Positions 53,955-63,013 are shown, counted from the stretch's first letter. The stretch: DNA of 64,000 nt from CAWIHS01 sp963836005 (GCA_963836005.1 CAWIHS010000002.1:1116001-1180000); one strand, 5' to 3'. Notes: a model not told the origin generated them from the sequence alone. Program-made: numbers and translations.

Positions 53955-54767
53955 GTGTTTTTTAATTTGTTAAGTAGTAAACCGGTTCTTGACGAAGAAT
54001 CTGTTGAGTGGCTGTTTGAGCTATATGCCTGGGCCCTGAAAAATTTTGATGCGCGTGTTTTTTATGCAGAAACCATCCTGGTTGTGCCCTCAAATGAGTA
54101 TTTCCCCGGCCGGGAAAATAGTGCTGAGGGAATGGCCCTGCTGATGTTTGAAAAAGTCAGGGAGTACGCAGGACTGGCACACTGGCCGTGCAGACTCGAA
54201 CCGTATAGCGACAGCTGTCAGAACGAAACGCCGAGGATCATGCTGCAGGGTGCTTTGCGCGGTTCCGGCGGCATTCAGGTCCAGGACGTGGCGAATGAAA
54301 ACAGACTGCCTGTTATCTATGACCCGCGTCAGGTGACAAATCCGGAAGCCATGATTGCCTCGTTTGCTCATTCGCTGTCTAAATATCTGGCTACCCTGGC
54401 AGAGACACCGCCGCCGGGGGGAGCAGAAAACTGGCCGCAGGTGACGGAAATACTCGCGGTGTTTCTGGGATTTGGATTAATGTTTGCCAATAGTGCTTTT
54501 GTGTATAGAAATCTCACCTGCGGCAGCTGCCAGCCGCGCAGAATAGAACGTGCAGCCTATTTATCCCAATATGATGTAACCTACGCATTGGCGATTTTCA
54601 GTGTGCTCAAAGATATCCCCAATCAGCAGGTGCTCAAACACCTGAAAAAATCTTTACGGCCCTATTATAAAAAAGCCCTCAGGGATGTAAGCAAGCGTCA
54701 TGAACAGCTGACTGCATTGAAAAAATACCAGCCTACAGCTTCTGTCGCCCTGGGCGGGAATCTATAG
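53955..54767 (+). CDS. Conserved hypothetical protein, possible degenerate zincin
   Basis: The 270-aa protein has SVEWLFELYAWALKNFDARV, VVPSNEYFPGRENSAEGMAL, REYAGLAHWPCRLEPY, AMIASFAHSLSKYLATLAET, VTEILAVFLGFGLMFANSAF and YLSQYDVTYALAIFSVL. From memory related proteins carry AHELAHYL-type metal motifs where this one has AHSLSKYL; if so, this copy lacks the zinc ligands. That comparison could not be checked here. No signal peptide. The gene follows a MITE. Confidence 0.55.
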   Translation: MFFNLLSSKPVLDEESVEWLFELYAWALKNFDARVFYAETILVVPSNEYFPGRENSAEGMALLMFEKVREYAGLAHWPCRLEPYSDSCQNETPRIMLQGALRGSGGIQVQDVANENRLPVIYDPRQVTNPEAMIASFAHSLSKYLATLAETPPPGGAENWPQVTEILAVFLGFGLMFANSAFVYRNLTCGSCQPRRIERAAYLSQYDVTYALAIFSVLKDIPNQQVLKHLKKSLRPYYKKALRDVSKRHEQLTALKKYQPTASVALGGNL

Positions 54768-54862
54768 GCCGTCTTGCAGAGACCGTCATTGTCAGGGGCA
54801 GACCGGAGAGAAATGCCCATGCATCTGTTTTCTACTGGCCTTCATAAACACCATCAAAGTCT

Positions 54863-55012
54863 CAATAAATGTTCTTAAAAGCTGTCCATTTAGCAGCAGA
54901 ACCTGTGATGTATCATGTTGGGATTTGATGCTAAATATGAGCGAAATGCTGTATAACCGGGTCTTGTGCGATGCCTCAATACTATAGCCACTATTTCCGA
55001 ACACTCTTTAGA
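54863..55012. repeat. Dispersed repeat family 3, copy 2 (inverted)
   Basis: The reverse complement matches 48283-48434. The repeat starts directly after the diguanylate cyclase stop region and covers most of the gap to 54768. A short minus-strand frame through it (54792-55004) is not conserved in the other copy. Confidence 0.75.
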
Positions 55013-57281
55013 TCGGGTAGGTCGTTTTGTCTATTGAGGCCGAATTGGGCGGCTTATAAAACTGGTAGGCATTTGCTGAAGACTCTTTGCAACGGTACAT
55101 GGCGGTATCGCCATGTTTAATCAAAGTATGCATATCATCTCCATCCTGGGGAAACAGACTGATACCAATACTCAATGTTATATTGAGTGACTGAGCATTA
55201 ATCTGCAGGGGTTGCTGCTGCGCCCGGATGATTTTTTCTGCCATGACTGCAGCTTCCTGAGGATCACTGAGCTGCTCCATCAGTATCACAAATTCATCGC
55301 CGCCCAGGCGCGCAACGATGTCTTTTTCGCGGATGTTTTTCTGCAGCTGCTGGGCGATAATTTTCAGTACGGCATCGCCGGTGTCATGTCCATAGGTATC
55401 ATTAATGGGCTTGAAATTGTTCAGGTCAATAAACAGCAGCGCCAGTTGTTGCTCAAAGCGTTGCGCGGTTAGTATTGCCTGCTGCATGCGATGCATAAAC
55501 ATCAGCCGGTTGGGCAGGTTTGTCAGGGTGTCGTGATGAGCCAGAAAATCCAGCGATAACTGTTTTTTCAGCAGTTCCTGTTTTGCCAGTTCGCGTTCAG
55601 TGACATCGATGACGATACCCTGGTAGTGGGTTATTTGACCCTTATCATCGCGCAGAATAGTGGTATGATCATCCAGCCATTTGATAGCGCCGGTTTTACA
55701 CACAATGCGGTAACTCTGATGATTAAAATCTTCCGCATCGCTGTAATCCAGGACTTCCTGTTTAACCCGTGCATAATCTTCAGGGTAGATGAGGTCCCGA
55801 TAGGTAAGACGGCCGTTGATAAAATCACTGGATGAATAACCTGATAATTCAATAATATTTCTGGAAACAAACTCGACCGGCCAATTTTCAGTATTGATCC
55901 ATAAAAACGCTACCGCCGGACTCTCATTAATAATGTTATTGGCCTGGATCAGTTCTCTGGTCCGTTCATAAATCTTTTTTTCCAGTGAAATGTTCTTTTC
56001 CATGATCAGTTTTTCATTTGCCATGGAAGCCTGCAGCGCTGCTGATTTTGCTGCTTCGTGAGCCTGCTTCAAACGCCTGAGATTATCAATCAGTGATAAT
56101 GCCAGAAACAGGACTAAAAAGATGATGCCTAACTGGTAGCTCAGCTGCTGGGTAAAAATATTCGCAGGAGCCAGTCCGAGCCGCGCCAGAGAAACGAGCA
56201 GTACCGAAAAAATAAAGAAAGAACAGCCGAGTAAAAAAAATCGTGCAGATTGATTACCCAGCAGCATCGCCCTGACTGCGGTGATAAGAATCATGCTGAA
56301 GCTAAACAGCGCCAGCAACAGGACCAGTTTAATCGTCAGGCCGTAGTCAACCAGGGGAATCATCAGGATCACCAGTATCCAGGACGCTACACTGAGCTTT
56401 AATACGCGATGTAAAAAGGCATACTGCACTGTTTGCAGGAAATTGATGGTATAGAGGAGCAGACTCAAAAGTACCAGTGATACAAACGTTCGGATCACAT
56501 AGTCATTTAACCACGGGCTATCCGGCCATAAAAAACGGCTTGCATAGCCGTCCCAGCTAAACTGAAAGATCCATGAGCTGGCACATAACAGCAGCAGAAA
56601 AAAAGAATTAATGTTTTTCAGCGTCAGCCAGAGAAAAGCATAGTAGCCGGTCATCACCAGTAAAATGCCGTAAAAAAGACCATGCAGTAGACTGCTCAGA
56701 ACATTGCTGCTGAGAAAGTTTTCAACAGATATGATTTGCAGCGGCAGGCTCAGATTGGTATCACTCTGAAGACGAAGATAAATAGTTTTAGGCAGTTCAT
56801 TGATGGCGGGTAACTGAAATATAAATTGACTATGTTTGACATCCCGGCTGCTAAAAGGATGCAGCATACCGGTGTCGATATTTCGATAACCATTGCCTGC
56901 ATCGCCAGGAAGATAAAGACTGATATGATGGATATTGGGAAAACCGTATTGCAGCAGCCAGTCTGTCGCTTGAGTTAGCTCGCTTTTGACCCGGAACCTG
57001 AGCCAATAGGCTGAGCTGCTTATGCCAAAATTGGGGTTCTCAATATGACTGGCTTTGAATTTGCCGGCGTAGTCGGCTGAACTCACCTGATCAATGCTCA
57101 GTTGCGCAGAAGGATCTTCCAGTATTTCCAGAAAATGACCCAATGGATAACGCGCCTGCACATCTGAAAGCTCCAGCACAGGCGCCTGTTCTGCTGAATC
57201 AAGGTCCTGGCCCAACACGACCAATGGCAGCAGCATCAGTGCATAGGCAAAGAATGGTAGGGCAAGGATGAGTCGATGCAT
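55008..57281 (-). CDS. Membrane-bound diguanylate cyclase (7TMR-DISM, PAS, GGDEF)
   Basis: The 757-aa protein has a signal peptide, a periplasmic 7TMR-DISMED2 domain (ISSSAYWLRFRVKS, HHISLYLPGD), seven membrane helices (about residues 190-395), a short coiled coil, a PAS/PAC domain (VEFVSRNIIELSGYSSSDFI, ITHYQGIVIDVTER) and a GGDEF domain with DHDTLTNLP-like HHDTLTNLPNRL and VARLGGDEFVILM. The intact GGDEF supports c-di-GMP synthesis, and REKD five residues before it fits the RxxD inhibitory site. The signal sensed is unknown. Confidence 0.9.
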   Translation of the reverse strand: MHRLILALPFFAYALMLLPLVVLGQDLDSAEQAPVLELSDVQARYPLGHFLEILEDPSAQLSIDQVSSADYAGKFKASHIENPNFGISSSAYWLRFRVKSELTQATDWLLQYGFPNIHHISLYLPGDAGNGYRNIDTGMLHPFSSRDVKHSQFIFQLPAINELPKTIYLRLQSDTNLSLPLQIISVENFLSSNVLSSLLHGLFYGILLVMTGYYAFLWLTLKNINSFFLLLLCASSWIFQFSWDGYASRFLWPDSPWLNDYVIRTFVSLVLLSLLLYTINFLQTVQYAFLHRVLKLSVASWILVILMIPLVDYGLTIKLVLLLALFSFSMILITAVRAMLLGNQSARFFLLGCSFFIFSVLLVSLARLGLAPANIFTQQLSYQLGIIFLVLFLALSLIDNLRRLKQAHEAAKSAALQASMANEKLIMEKNISLEKKIYERTRELIQANNIINESPAVAFLWINTENWPVEFVSRNIIELSGYSSSDFINGRLTYRDLIYPEDYARVKQEVLDYSDAEDFNHQSYRIVCKTGAIKWLDDHTTILRDDKGQITHYQGIVIDVTERELAKQELLKKQLSLDFLAHHDTLTNLPNRLMFMHRMQQAILTAQRFEQQLALLFIDLNNFKPINDTYGHDTGDAVLKIIAQQLQKNIREKDIVARLGGDEFVILMEQLSDPQEAAVMAEKIIRAQQQPLQINAQSLNITLSIGISLFPQDGDDMHTLIKHGDTAMYRCKESSANAYQFYKPPNSASIDKTTYPI

Positions 57282-57429
57282 GAGTTTCGTTGCTCGCAGT
57301 TATTGTTAGGTTATTTTCGATAAACGTGTTGTTTGTTCCTGGAGCGAGATAGTCACGATTTAAGCCTTTATTCTAGCAGTAAAAGCAGCCTTGTTATAAC
57401 CCTTCGAAAACTGTAAAATTTCGGGCAAT

Positions 57430-57600
57430 CATTTTTCGTAACTTCTCAATAAGTCCAGGCAGTTTAAGTTCCTTCCCCCTACGAGGGGGAAGGCCAGGAT
57501 GGGGGTAGTGTGTGTAATCAAGCACTTAACCCCCACCCTAACCCTCCCCCTGAGAGGGGAGGGGATCTTGCATGGACTTATTGATAAGTTATCGTTTTTC
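57430..57600. mobile_element. MITE family 1, 155-bp copy
   Basis: The element (57438-57592) starts GTAACTTCTCAATAAGTCC and ends GGACTTATTGATAAGTTAT. Flanks CATTTTTC and CGTTTTTC differ at one base, fitting an 8-bp target duplication. It carries the same double REP inside as the copy at 53698. It sits between the cyclase and the rhamnose operon. Confidence 0.85.
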
Positions 57601-57631
57601 CAGCTAACTTATTAATCGGTAACCGCAATTC

Positions 57632-58693
57632 ATGGCAAAAACCATCATCATCACTGGCGGGGCGGGTTTTATCGGCTCAGCCGTGATCCGGCAGTACATT
57701 CGCGAAACAGAACATACTATTATTAATGTCGATGTTTTGACTTACGCAGGCAATCTCGAGTCGTTGACCGAAGTGGACTCTCACCCCAGGTATCATTTCG
57801 AACAGGTGGATATCTGTAACCGCAATGAAATGGAGCGGGTTTTCAGTCAATATCAGCCCGATGCCATGATGCACCTGGCAGCAGAATCTCATGTGGATCG
57901 TTCCATCGACGGCCCGGCTGAATTTATTCAAACCAATGTTGTCGGTACCTGTAATTTGCTGGAAGTGGCCAGACATTACTGGAATCAGCTGCCCAGTGAT
58001 AAACAAAGCGCGTTTCGTTTTCATCATGTGTCTACCGATGAGGTCTATGGCGATCTGGATGAGAGCGGTTTTTTTACCGAGAAAACCTGTTACGATCCCA
58101 GTTCTCCTTATTCCGCCAGTAAGGCATCCTCCGACCATCTGGTCAGAGCCTGGCATCGTACCTATGGACTGCCGGTGGTGATCACCAATTGTTCCAATAA
58201 TTACGGTGCTTATCAATTTCCGGAAAAACTGATCCCGCTGGTCACCTTGAACGCTCTGGAAGGCAAACCGTTGCCCATTTACGGCACCGGTGAACAGATC
58301 AGGGACTGGCTGCATGTGGATGATCATGCACGTGCGCTGCGCCTGGTGCTGGATACCGGCAAGGATGGAGAAACCTATAATATCGGCGGCCACAATGAGA
58401 AAACCAATCTGCAGGTGGTTAAAACTATTTGTTCCTTGCTGGATAAACGGGTGCCTGACTCAGCTTACAAACCGCATGCCGATCTCATCACCTTTGTCAC
58501 TGACAGACCCGGGCATGATGTACGTTATGCTATCGATGCCGATAAAATAGACCGTGAACTGGGCTGGCGTCCGCAGGAAACATTTGCTTCCGGCATGGAA
58601 AAAACCATCCAGTGGTACCTGGATAATAAGTCATGGTGTCAGCACGTTCAGGATGGCAGTTATCAGCGTGAACGGCTGGGTATCGAAAAATGA
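57632..58693 (+). CDS. rfbB: dTDP-glucose 4,6-dehydratase
   Basis: The 353-aa enzyme has the NAD-binding ITGGAGFIGSAVIRQYI, HLAAESHVDRSIDGP, the catalytic SSPYSASKASSDHLVRA and NYGAYQFPEKLIPL, all hallmarks of RmlB. It converts dTDP-glucose to dTDP-4-keto-6-deoxyglucose, step 2 of dTDP-L-rhamnose synthesis. The stop overlaps the rfbA start by 4 bp. It opens the operon rfbB-A-C-D. Confidence 0.95.
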   Translation: MAKTIIITGGAGFIGSAVIRQYIRETEHTIINVDVLTYAGNLESLTEVDSHPRYHFEQVDICNRNEMERVFSQYQPDAMMHLAAESHVDRSIDGPAEFIQTNVVGTCNLLEVARHYWNQLPSDKQSAFRFHHVSTDEVYGDLDESGFFTEKTCYDPSSPYSASKASSDHLVRAWHRTYGLPVVITNCSNNYGAYQFPEKLIPLVTLNALEGKPLPIYGTGEQIRDWLHVDDHARALRLVLDTGKDGETYNIGGHNEKTNLQVVKTICSLLDKRVPDSAYKPHADLITFVTDRPGHDVRYAIDADKIDRELGWRPQETFASGMEKTIQWYLDNKSWCQHVQDGSYQRERLGIEK

Positions 58694-59577
58694 AGGGCAT
58701 TATTCTGGCCGGCGGCTCAGGCACGCGCCTGTATCCTATTACCAAGGGTGTGAGCAAGCAATTGACTCCTGTGTATGATAAACCCATGATCTATTATCCG
58801 CTGTCGGTGCTCATGCTGGCGGGAATTACCGAGGTGCTGATCATCTCGACCCCTGCCGATCTGCCTCAATTCAGGACCTTACTGGGGGATGGTTCTGAAA
58901 TCGGTATGAAATTTTCATTTGCTGTGCAGCCATCGCCTGACGGCCTGGCCCAGGCTTTTTTGATTGGTGAAACATTCATCGCTGACGACGATGTCTGTCT
59001 GGTACTGGGAGATAATATATTTTACGGCCAGGGATTTACCCGCATGCTTGAACAGTCTGTGCAGAATGTGACTGAACACGGCAAGGCAACGGTGTTTGGC
59101 TATTATGTCAAGGATCCGGAGCGCTATGGTGTGGTCGAGTTTGATGATGAGTTTAATGCCCTGAGTATTGAGGAAAAACCAGCACAGCCGAAAAGTAATC
59201 ATGCCGTCATTGGACTGTACTTTTATCCCAACGATGTCGTTGATATAGCCAGACAGGTCAAACCCTCGAATAGAGGAGAACTGGAAATCACTTCCGTCAA
59301 CCAGGCTTATCTGGAACGTCATAAACTCAAGGTGGAGGTCATGGGTCGAGGCTTTGCCTGGCTGGATACCGGAACCCATGAAAGTCTGATGGAAGCGTCC
59401 AATTTTATTCAGACCATAGAAAACCGTCAGGGATTAAAGGTGGCCTGTATTGAAGAAATAGCTTATGAAATGGGCTATATCAGTAAGACACAGCTGCTGG
59501 AACTGGCCCAGCCGCTGAAAAAAAATCAATATGGACAATACCTGATCCGCCGTGCCAATGAAGATGTGATCAAATAA
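58690..59577 (+). CDS. rfbA: Glucose-1-phosphate thymidylyltransferase
   Basis: The 295-aa enzyme begins MKGIILAGGSGTRLYPITKG and continues SKQLTPVYDKPMIYYPLSVL and VLGDNIFYGQGF, with DTGTHESLMEAS near the end, the standard RmlA blocks. It makes dTDP-glucose from dTTP and glucose-1-phosphate, the first step of the rhamnose path. It overlaps rfbB by 4 bp and rfbC by 1 bp. Confidence 0.95.
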   Translation: MKGIILAGGSGTRLYPITKGVSKQLTPVYDKPMIYYPLSVLMLAGITEVLIISTPADLPQFRTLLGDGSEIGMKFSFAVQPSPDGLAQAFLIGETFIADDDVCLVLGDNIFYGQGFTRMLEQSVQNVTEHGKATVFGYYVKDPERYGVVEFDDEFNALSIEEKPAQPKSNHAVIGLYFYPNDVVDIARQVKPSNRGELEITSVNQAYLERHKLKVEVMGRGFAWLDTGTHESLMEASNFIQTIENRQGLKVACIEEIAYEMGYISKTQLLELAQPLKKNQYGQYLIRRANEDVIK

Positions 59578-60155
59578 TGAAATTTATTAAAACCGGTATA
59601 CCCGAAGTTATCATTATTGAACCCGTTATCCATGGGGATCCACGGGGCTATTTTCTGGAAACTTACCGCGCTGATCTGCTGCAGCAGGCGCTGGGATATC
59701 AGGTTGATTTTGTGCAGGATAATGAATCAAAATCTTCTTTTGGTGTGCTGCGGGGGCTGCATTATCAACTGCCTCCACATGCACAAAGCAAACTGGTAAG
59801 AGTCATTTCCGGCCGAGTGCTGGATATCGCCGTAGATATCCGCAAAGGTTCACCTACCTTTGGTCAGCATGTCAGTGCTGAACTATCCGATGAAAACAAC
59901 CAGCAGTTATTTATACCCAGAGGCTTTGCCCACGGTTTTGTAGTTCTCTCGGATGAAGCGCTTTTTTCCTACAAGGTGGATAATTATTACTCCCCCGAAT
60001 GCGATCGCGGCATTATGTTTAATGATCCGGCGCTGGCTATAGACTGGAAAGTTAATGCAGACAAACTGCAGTTATCTGCCAAAGATCAGCAGCAGCCTCG
60101 GTTGACCGACGCCAGAGAACTATTTGACTATGGGGGCGGATATTATGAGCGCTAA
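59577..60155 (+). CDS. rfbC: dTDP-4-dehydrorhamnose 3,5-epimerase
   Basis: The 192-aa cupin enzyme has GDPRGYFLETYRADL, SSFGVLRGLHYQLPPHAQSK with the catalytic His, GRVLDIAVDIRKGSPTFG and FIPRGFAHGFVVLSD. It inverts C3 and C5 of the 4-keto sugar. Start overlaps the rfbA stop by one base; the end overlaps rfbD. Confidence 0.94.
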   Translation: MKFIKTGIPEVIIIEPVIHGDPRGYFLETYRADLLQQALGYQVDFVQDNESKSSFGVLRGLHYQLPPHAQSKLVRVISGRVLDIAVDIRKGSPTFGQHVSAELSDENNQQLFIPRGFAHGFVVLSDEALFSYKVDNYYSPECDRGIMFNDPALAIDWKVNADKLQLSAKDQQQPRLTDARELFDYGGGYYER

Positions 60156-61050
60156 CACGCCCATGAAACTGTTGCTTACAGGAGCTAAAGGGCAGGTCGG
60201 TTCTGAACTGATGCAGCTGGCTGCGCTCAGACATTATGCTGTTTATGCTTATGACTCTAAAGAGCTGGATATCACGGATGAGACGCAGGTAAAAAGCATT
60301 GTTTCCCAGGTGAAGCCTGATGTGATTATCAATGCGGCTGCTTATACTGCCGTTGATAAAGCTGAAGCAGAAAAAGAGCGGGCGTTTGCAGTCAATTCAG
60401 CCGGCAGCAAAAATCTGGCATCAGTGTGTAAAGCACATACGATTCCTCTATTGCATATCTCGACCGATTATGTCTTTGATGGTGATAAAAAAGAGGCCTA
60501 TATCGAGTCCGATCAAACCGAACCGACAGGCGTGTACGGTGCAAGCAAACTGGACGGTGAAAAACAGCTGCAGTCTGTCTGGGAGCAGCATATCATATTA
60601 AGGGTCAGCTGGGTCTTTGGCCGGCAGGGGCATAATTTTGTTAAAACCATGCTGCGTCTGGGGCAGCAACGAGACCAGTTGAGTGTCGTGAATGATCAAT
60701 ATGGCGCACCCACATCCGCACACTCTATTGCGCTATGTCTGCTGGATATGCTTGAGGTACAAGGTTTCGGCCAGGCTGATTTCCCCTGGGGTGTATATCA
60801 CTTTCAAAGTGACCCCGGCGTCACCTGGTATGAATTTGCCCGGGAGATATTTCGCCAGGCCGCTCAATTAAAGCTGCTGGATAAACAGGTCAGCGTTAAT
60901 CCCATTCCCTCCAGTGAATTTCCCACCCCGGTTAAGCGGCCGGCCAATTCCAGACTCGACGGTACTCACTTGTTCAAGGTCTTCGGTGTGAAACCTGCTC
61001 ACTGGAAAGAGGATCTGACGGTCATGTTAAAAAATCTGCAAAATGAGTAG
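60145..61050 (+). CDS. rfbD: dTDP-4-dehydrorhamnose reductase
   Basis: The enzyme of about 301 aa has KLLLTGAKGQVGSELMQL, AAYTAVDKAEAEKERAFAVN, LLHISTDYVFDGDKKEAY and VYGASKLDGEKQL with the catalytic Tyr/Lys. It finishes dTDP-L-rhamnose. I choose ATG 60145, 6 bp after GGGGGCGG, inside the end of rfbC; 60163 is an alternative. Confidence 0.94.
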   Translation: MSANTPMKLLLTGAKGQVGSELMQLAALRHYAVYAYDSKELDITDETQVKSIVSQVKPDVIINAAAYTAVDKAEAEKERAFAVNSAGSKNLASVCKAHTIPLLHISTDYVFDGDKKEAYIESDQTEPTGVYGASKLDGEKQLQSVWEQHIILRVSWVFGRQGHNFVKTMLRLGQQRDQLSVVNDQYGAPTSAHSIALCLLDMLEVQGFGQADFPWGVYHFQSDPGVTWYEFAREIFRQAAQLKLLDKQVSVNPIPSSEFPTPVKRPANSRLDGTHLFKVFGVKPAHWKEDLTVMLKNLQNE

Positions 61051-61146
61051 CCGTTTTCTTTTAAGCTCTGCTCATTCCGCATCTGAGAGGGATGGCTGGG
61101 GTGGGGAGACGAAAATCCACGACCACAGCCTCTGTTTGATGCAAAT

Positions 61147-61221
61147 TCTTTTTAGCTGAGATACCAATTTTTTGGCTGAGATACCAATTTTTTTGGCTGA
61201 CATACAAATTTTTAGCTGAAG
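61147..61221 (+). repeat. Tandem about 20-bp repeats before the WecA-like gene
   Basis: TTTTTTGGCTGAGATACCAA-type units occur three times in a row (TTTAGCTGAGATACCAA, TTTTGGCTGAGATACCAA, TTTTGGCTGACATACAAA) and end in a partial fourth, TTTTTAGCTGAAGG. The last unit is 10 bp from the start codon. Repeats this close to a start may affect translation or phase-variable expression. Confidence 0.75.
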
Positions 61222-61231
61222 GCTCTCTATT

Positions 61232-62260
61232 ATGTCCGATAATTACTTCTTTGCGCTGATCATCACCTTTATTCTGGGGGTTAATTTCCAGAATTCCTTT
61301 CGCAAGGTAGCTAAACATGTCGGGCTGGTCGAGGCGCCCGGTGATAGAAACAACCACGAAATTGGCGTTCCCCTCAGCGGCGGTATCGCCATGTTTATGG
61401 CGTTTACTTTCACTGCATTGCTGATGAACGAATCCATACATAATCTCAGGCCGCTTTTTTCCGGGCTGCTGATCCTGATTGTGATCGGTGTGCTGAGCGA
61501 TCTGCATGAAATTAAACGTCCGCAACGCTTATTCCTGGAAATATTGGCGGCTTTTATTGCTTATCAATGGGGCGGCGTGCAATTAATTGACCTTGGACAT
61601 CTACTGACTGATGGAAAAACCCTGGAGCTGCGCAACTTTAGCCTGCCGGCCACCGTGCTGGCCTTTATCGGCATTATCAAAACTCTCAGGATGCTGGACT
61701 CGACCGACGGTCTGGCCGGCAGCATTGCACTGATCTGCTCTTTTTTATTAGCTATAGTGGCATTAAGGGCAGGAGATATCTCCTCGTTTCAGATCCTCGG
61801 GCTGGTGTGCATCGCGATTATTAGCTTTTTGTTTTTCAACTGGCGTTTCTACGTCAACCAGACAGCACTGGCTTTTATGGGCGCCTCAGGCAGTTTATTT
61901 CTGGGGTTTATTATCGCCTTTTATCTGCTTAAACTTTCACAGGGGGAAAGCGCTACTATAGCACCGGTCACCGCATTGTGGATTTTTGGTTTTCCAATTA
62001 TAGACACTGTGAGCATTGTTTTGCAGCGCTTACTCAAGGGTAACCTCCTGAGCGATGAGCGGGAACAATTTCATTATTTACTGCAGGCAGCTGGTTTAAA
62101 TCAGACCGCAGCGACTTTTATAATGCTATTGATTACAAGCCTGTTTGCAGCAGCAGGCTTTCTGGGAGAGTATTATCAGATCCCGGAACATATCATGTTT
62201 TACGCTTTTCTGCTGTCGTTTGGCAGTTATTTCTTGATTACTTTCTGGGTCAGACGTTGA
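61232..62260 (+). CDS. WecA/MraY-like polyprenyl-phosphate sugar-1-phosphate transferase, altered active site
   Basis: The 342-aa protein has about eleven membrane helices and the family pattern: DRNNHEIGVPLSGGIAMFMA, GVLSDLHEIKRPQRLFLEIL, IKTLRMLDSTDGLAGSIALI, FMGASGSLFLGFIIAF and the cytoplasmic ...LLSDEREQFHYLLQAAGL with a basic cluster. WecA-type enzymes link HexNAc-1-P to undecaprenyl phosphate. In usual members the second motif has a DD pair (here SD), the third is NxxNxxDGxDG (here TLRMLDSTDG) and the fourth GDAGS (here GASGS). Placed after rfbD, it should start a rhamnose-containing glycan, if active. Confidence 0.78.
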   Translation: MSDNYFFALIITFILGVNFQNSFRKVAKHVGLVEAPGDRNNHEIGVPLSGGIAMFMAFTFTALLMNESIHNLRPLFSGLLILIVIGVLSDLHEIKRPQRLFLEILAAFIAYQWGGVQLIDLGHLLTDGKTLELRNFSLPATVLAFIGIIKTLRMLDSTDGLAGSIALICSFLLAIVALRAGDISSFQILGLVCIAIISFLFFNWRFYVNQTALAFMGASGSLFLGFIIAFYLLKLSQGESATIAPVTALWIFGFPIIDTVSIVLQRLLKGNLLSDEREQFHYLLQAAGLNQTAATFIMLLITSLFAAAGFLGEYYQIPEHIMFYAFLLSFGSYFLITFWVRR

Positions 62261-62334
62261 AAATTTACATTTAGAGTTTCAAATAGGGGTCATAAAACCC
62301 CACGCATTCAGGCGGTCATTCTTTTTTCTCTTCT

Positions 62335-62357
62335 CCTTCTCCCTATGAGGGAGAAGG
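62335..62357. repeat. REP hairpin, diverged
   Basis: CCTTCTCCCTATGAGGGAG and AAGG in the 507-bp gap after the WecA-like gene. The rest of the gap (62261-62767) has short rRNA-like GCAAAGACGCCAAG runs near 62690-62715 but no gene. Confidence 0.6.
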
Positions 62358-62723
62358 TTGGGGTGAGGGTGAAAAAGTTGAAAAAAATAAAAAACCGCTG
62401 TTCACAATATGGCTGAATCACACGCATGATTTACGCTCCTGCTGCACACCTGTTTACCCTCCCTTCCATGGTAAGATAGTTTTCATCAATAACTGCAAGC
62501 AGCGGTTTACTGGCCTGTTATCCAGCTCAGATATTCAACTTCTGTATAACATCTTTGCCGGCTAACAGACTGAAAGTATTATGCTGCAAATAAACTTCAT
62601 TGGTTGTCAGCAAGCTTTGTTTTATATGTAGGACATTACACCATGCTGATGTAGGAAATTCTTTATGCTGGAAAGAAGAGATTTTGGGTCGTGCAAAGAC
62701 GCCAAGTCGCAAAGACATTCATA

Positions 62724-62767
62724 TTGACAAGTAAAACTAAACACATATAATTTAACATATATTATTT
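62724..62767 (+). promoter_or_regulatory. Sigma-70 promoter and operator-like repeat of vapBC
   Basis: TTGACA (62724-62729) and TATAAT (62746-62751) are both exact consensus boxes with a 16-bp spacer. An imperfect palindrome around ATATAATTTAACATATATTAT overlaps the -10, a usual place for antitoxin autoregulation. Confidence 0.8.
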
Positions 62768-62782
62768 TTGGAGATAAAAATT

Positions 62783-63013
62783 TTGGGCCAAGTTACCATT
62801 TATCTGGAAGAAGAAATAGAGCGAAAAATGGTTGCGGCTGCAAAATCAGCTCATTTGTCAAAGAGCAAATGGATAGCGAAGCTCATTCAGGAGAAGGTCA
62901 ATAATGAATGGCCGCAATCTATCATAGAACTTGCCGGCTCCTGGGAAGATTTCCCTGGCATAGAAGCAATCAGATCTAATACGGGTAAAGATATCAAGCG
63001 AGAGCCTGTCTAA
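62783..63013 (+). CDS. VapB-type ribbon-helix-helix antitoxin
   Basis: The product of about 76 aa has an RHH-like N-terminus (GQVTIYLEEEIERKMVAAAK, then LSKSKWIAKLI) for DNA binding and a C-terminal tail that would wrap the toxin (WEDFPGIEAIR). I use the TTG at 62783 because GGAGATAAAAATT sits right before it; an in-frame TTG at 62768 is less likely. The stop overlaps the toxin start by one base. Confidence 0.78.
   Translation: MGQVTIYLEEEIERKMVAAAKSAHLSKSKWIAKLIQEKVNNEWPQSIIELAGSWEDFPGIEAIRSNTGKDIKREPV

Noticed and set aside
54792..55004. 70-aa minus-strand frame
   Set aside because: It lies in dispersed repeat family 3 and is not kept in the other copy at 48283-48434.
61147..61221. Possible CRISPR array (regular repeats)
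   Set aside because: Units are about 20 bp in direct contact with no unique spacers, and no cas gene is nearby.
62690..62715. rRNA-like GCAAAGACGCCAAG run
   Set aside because: A short common low-complexity motif also seen near 63475 and 63950; no rRNA or tRNA structure found in the window.
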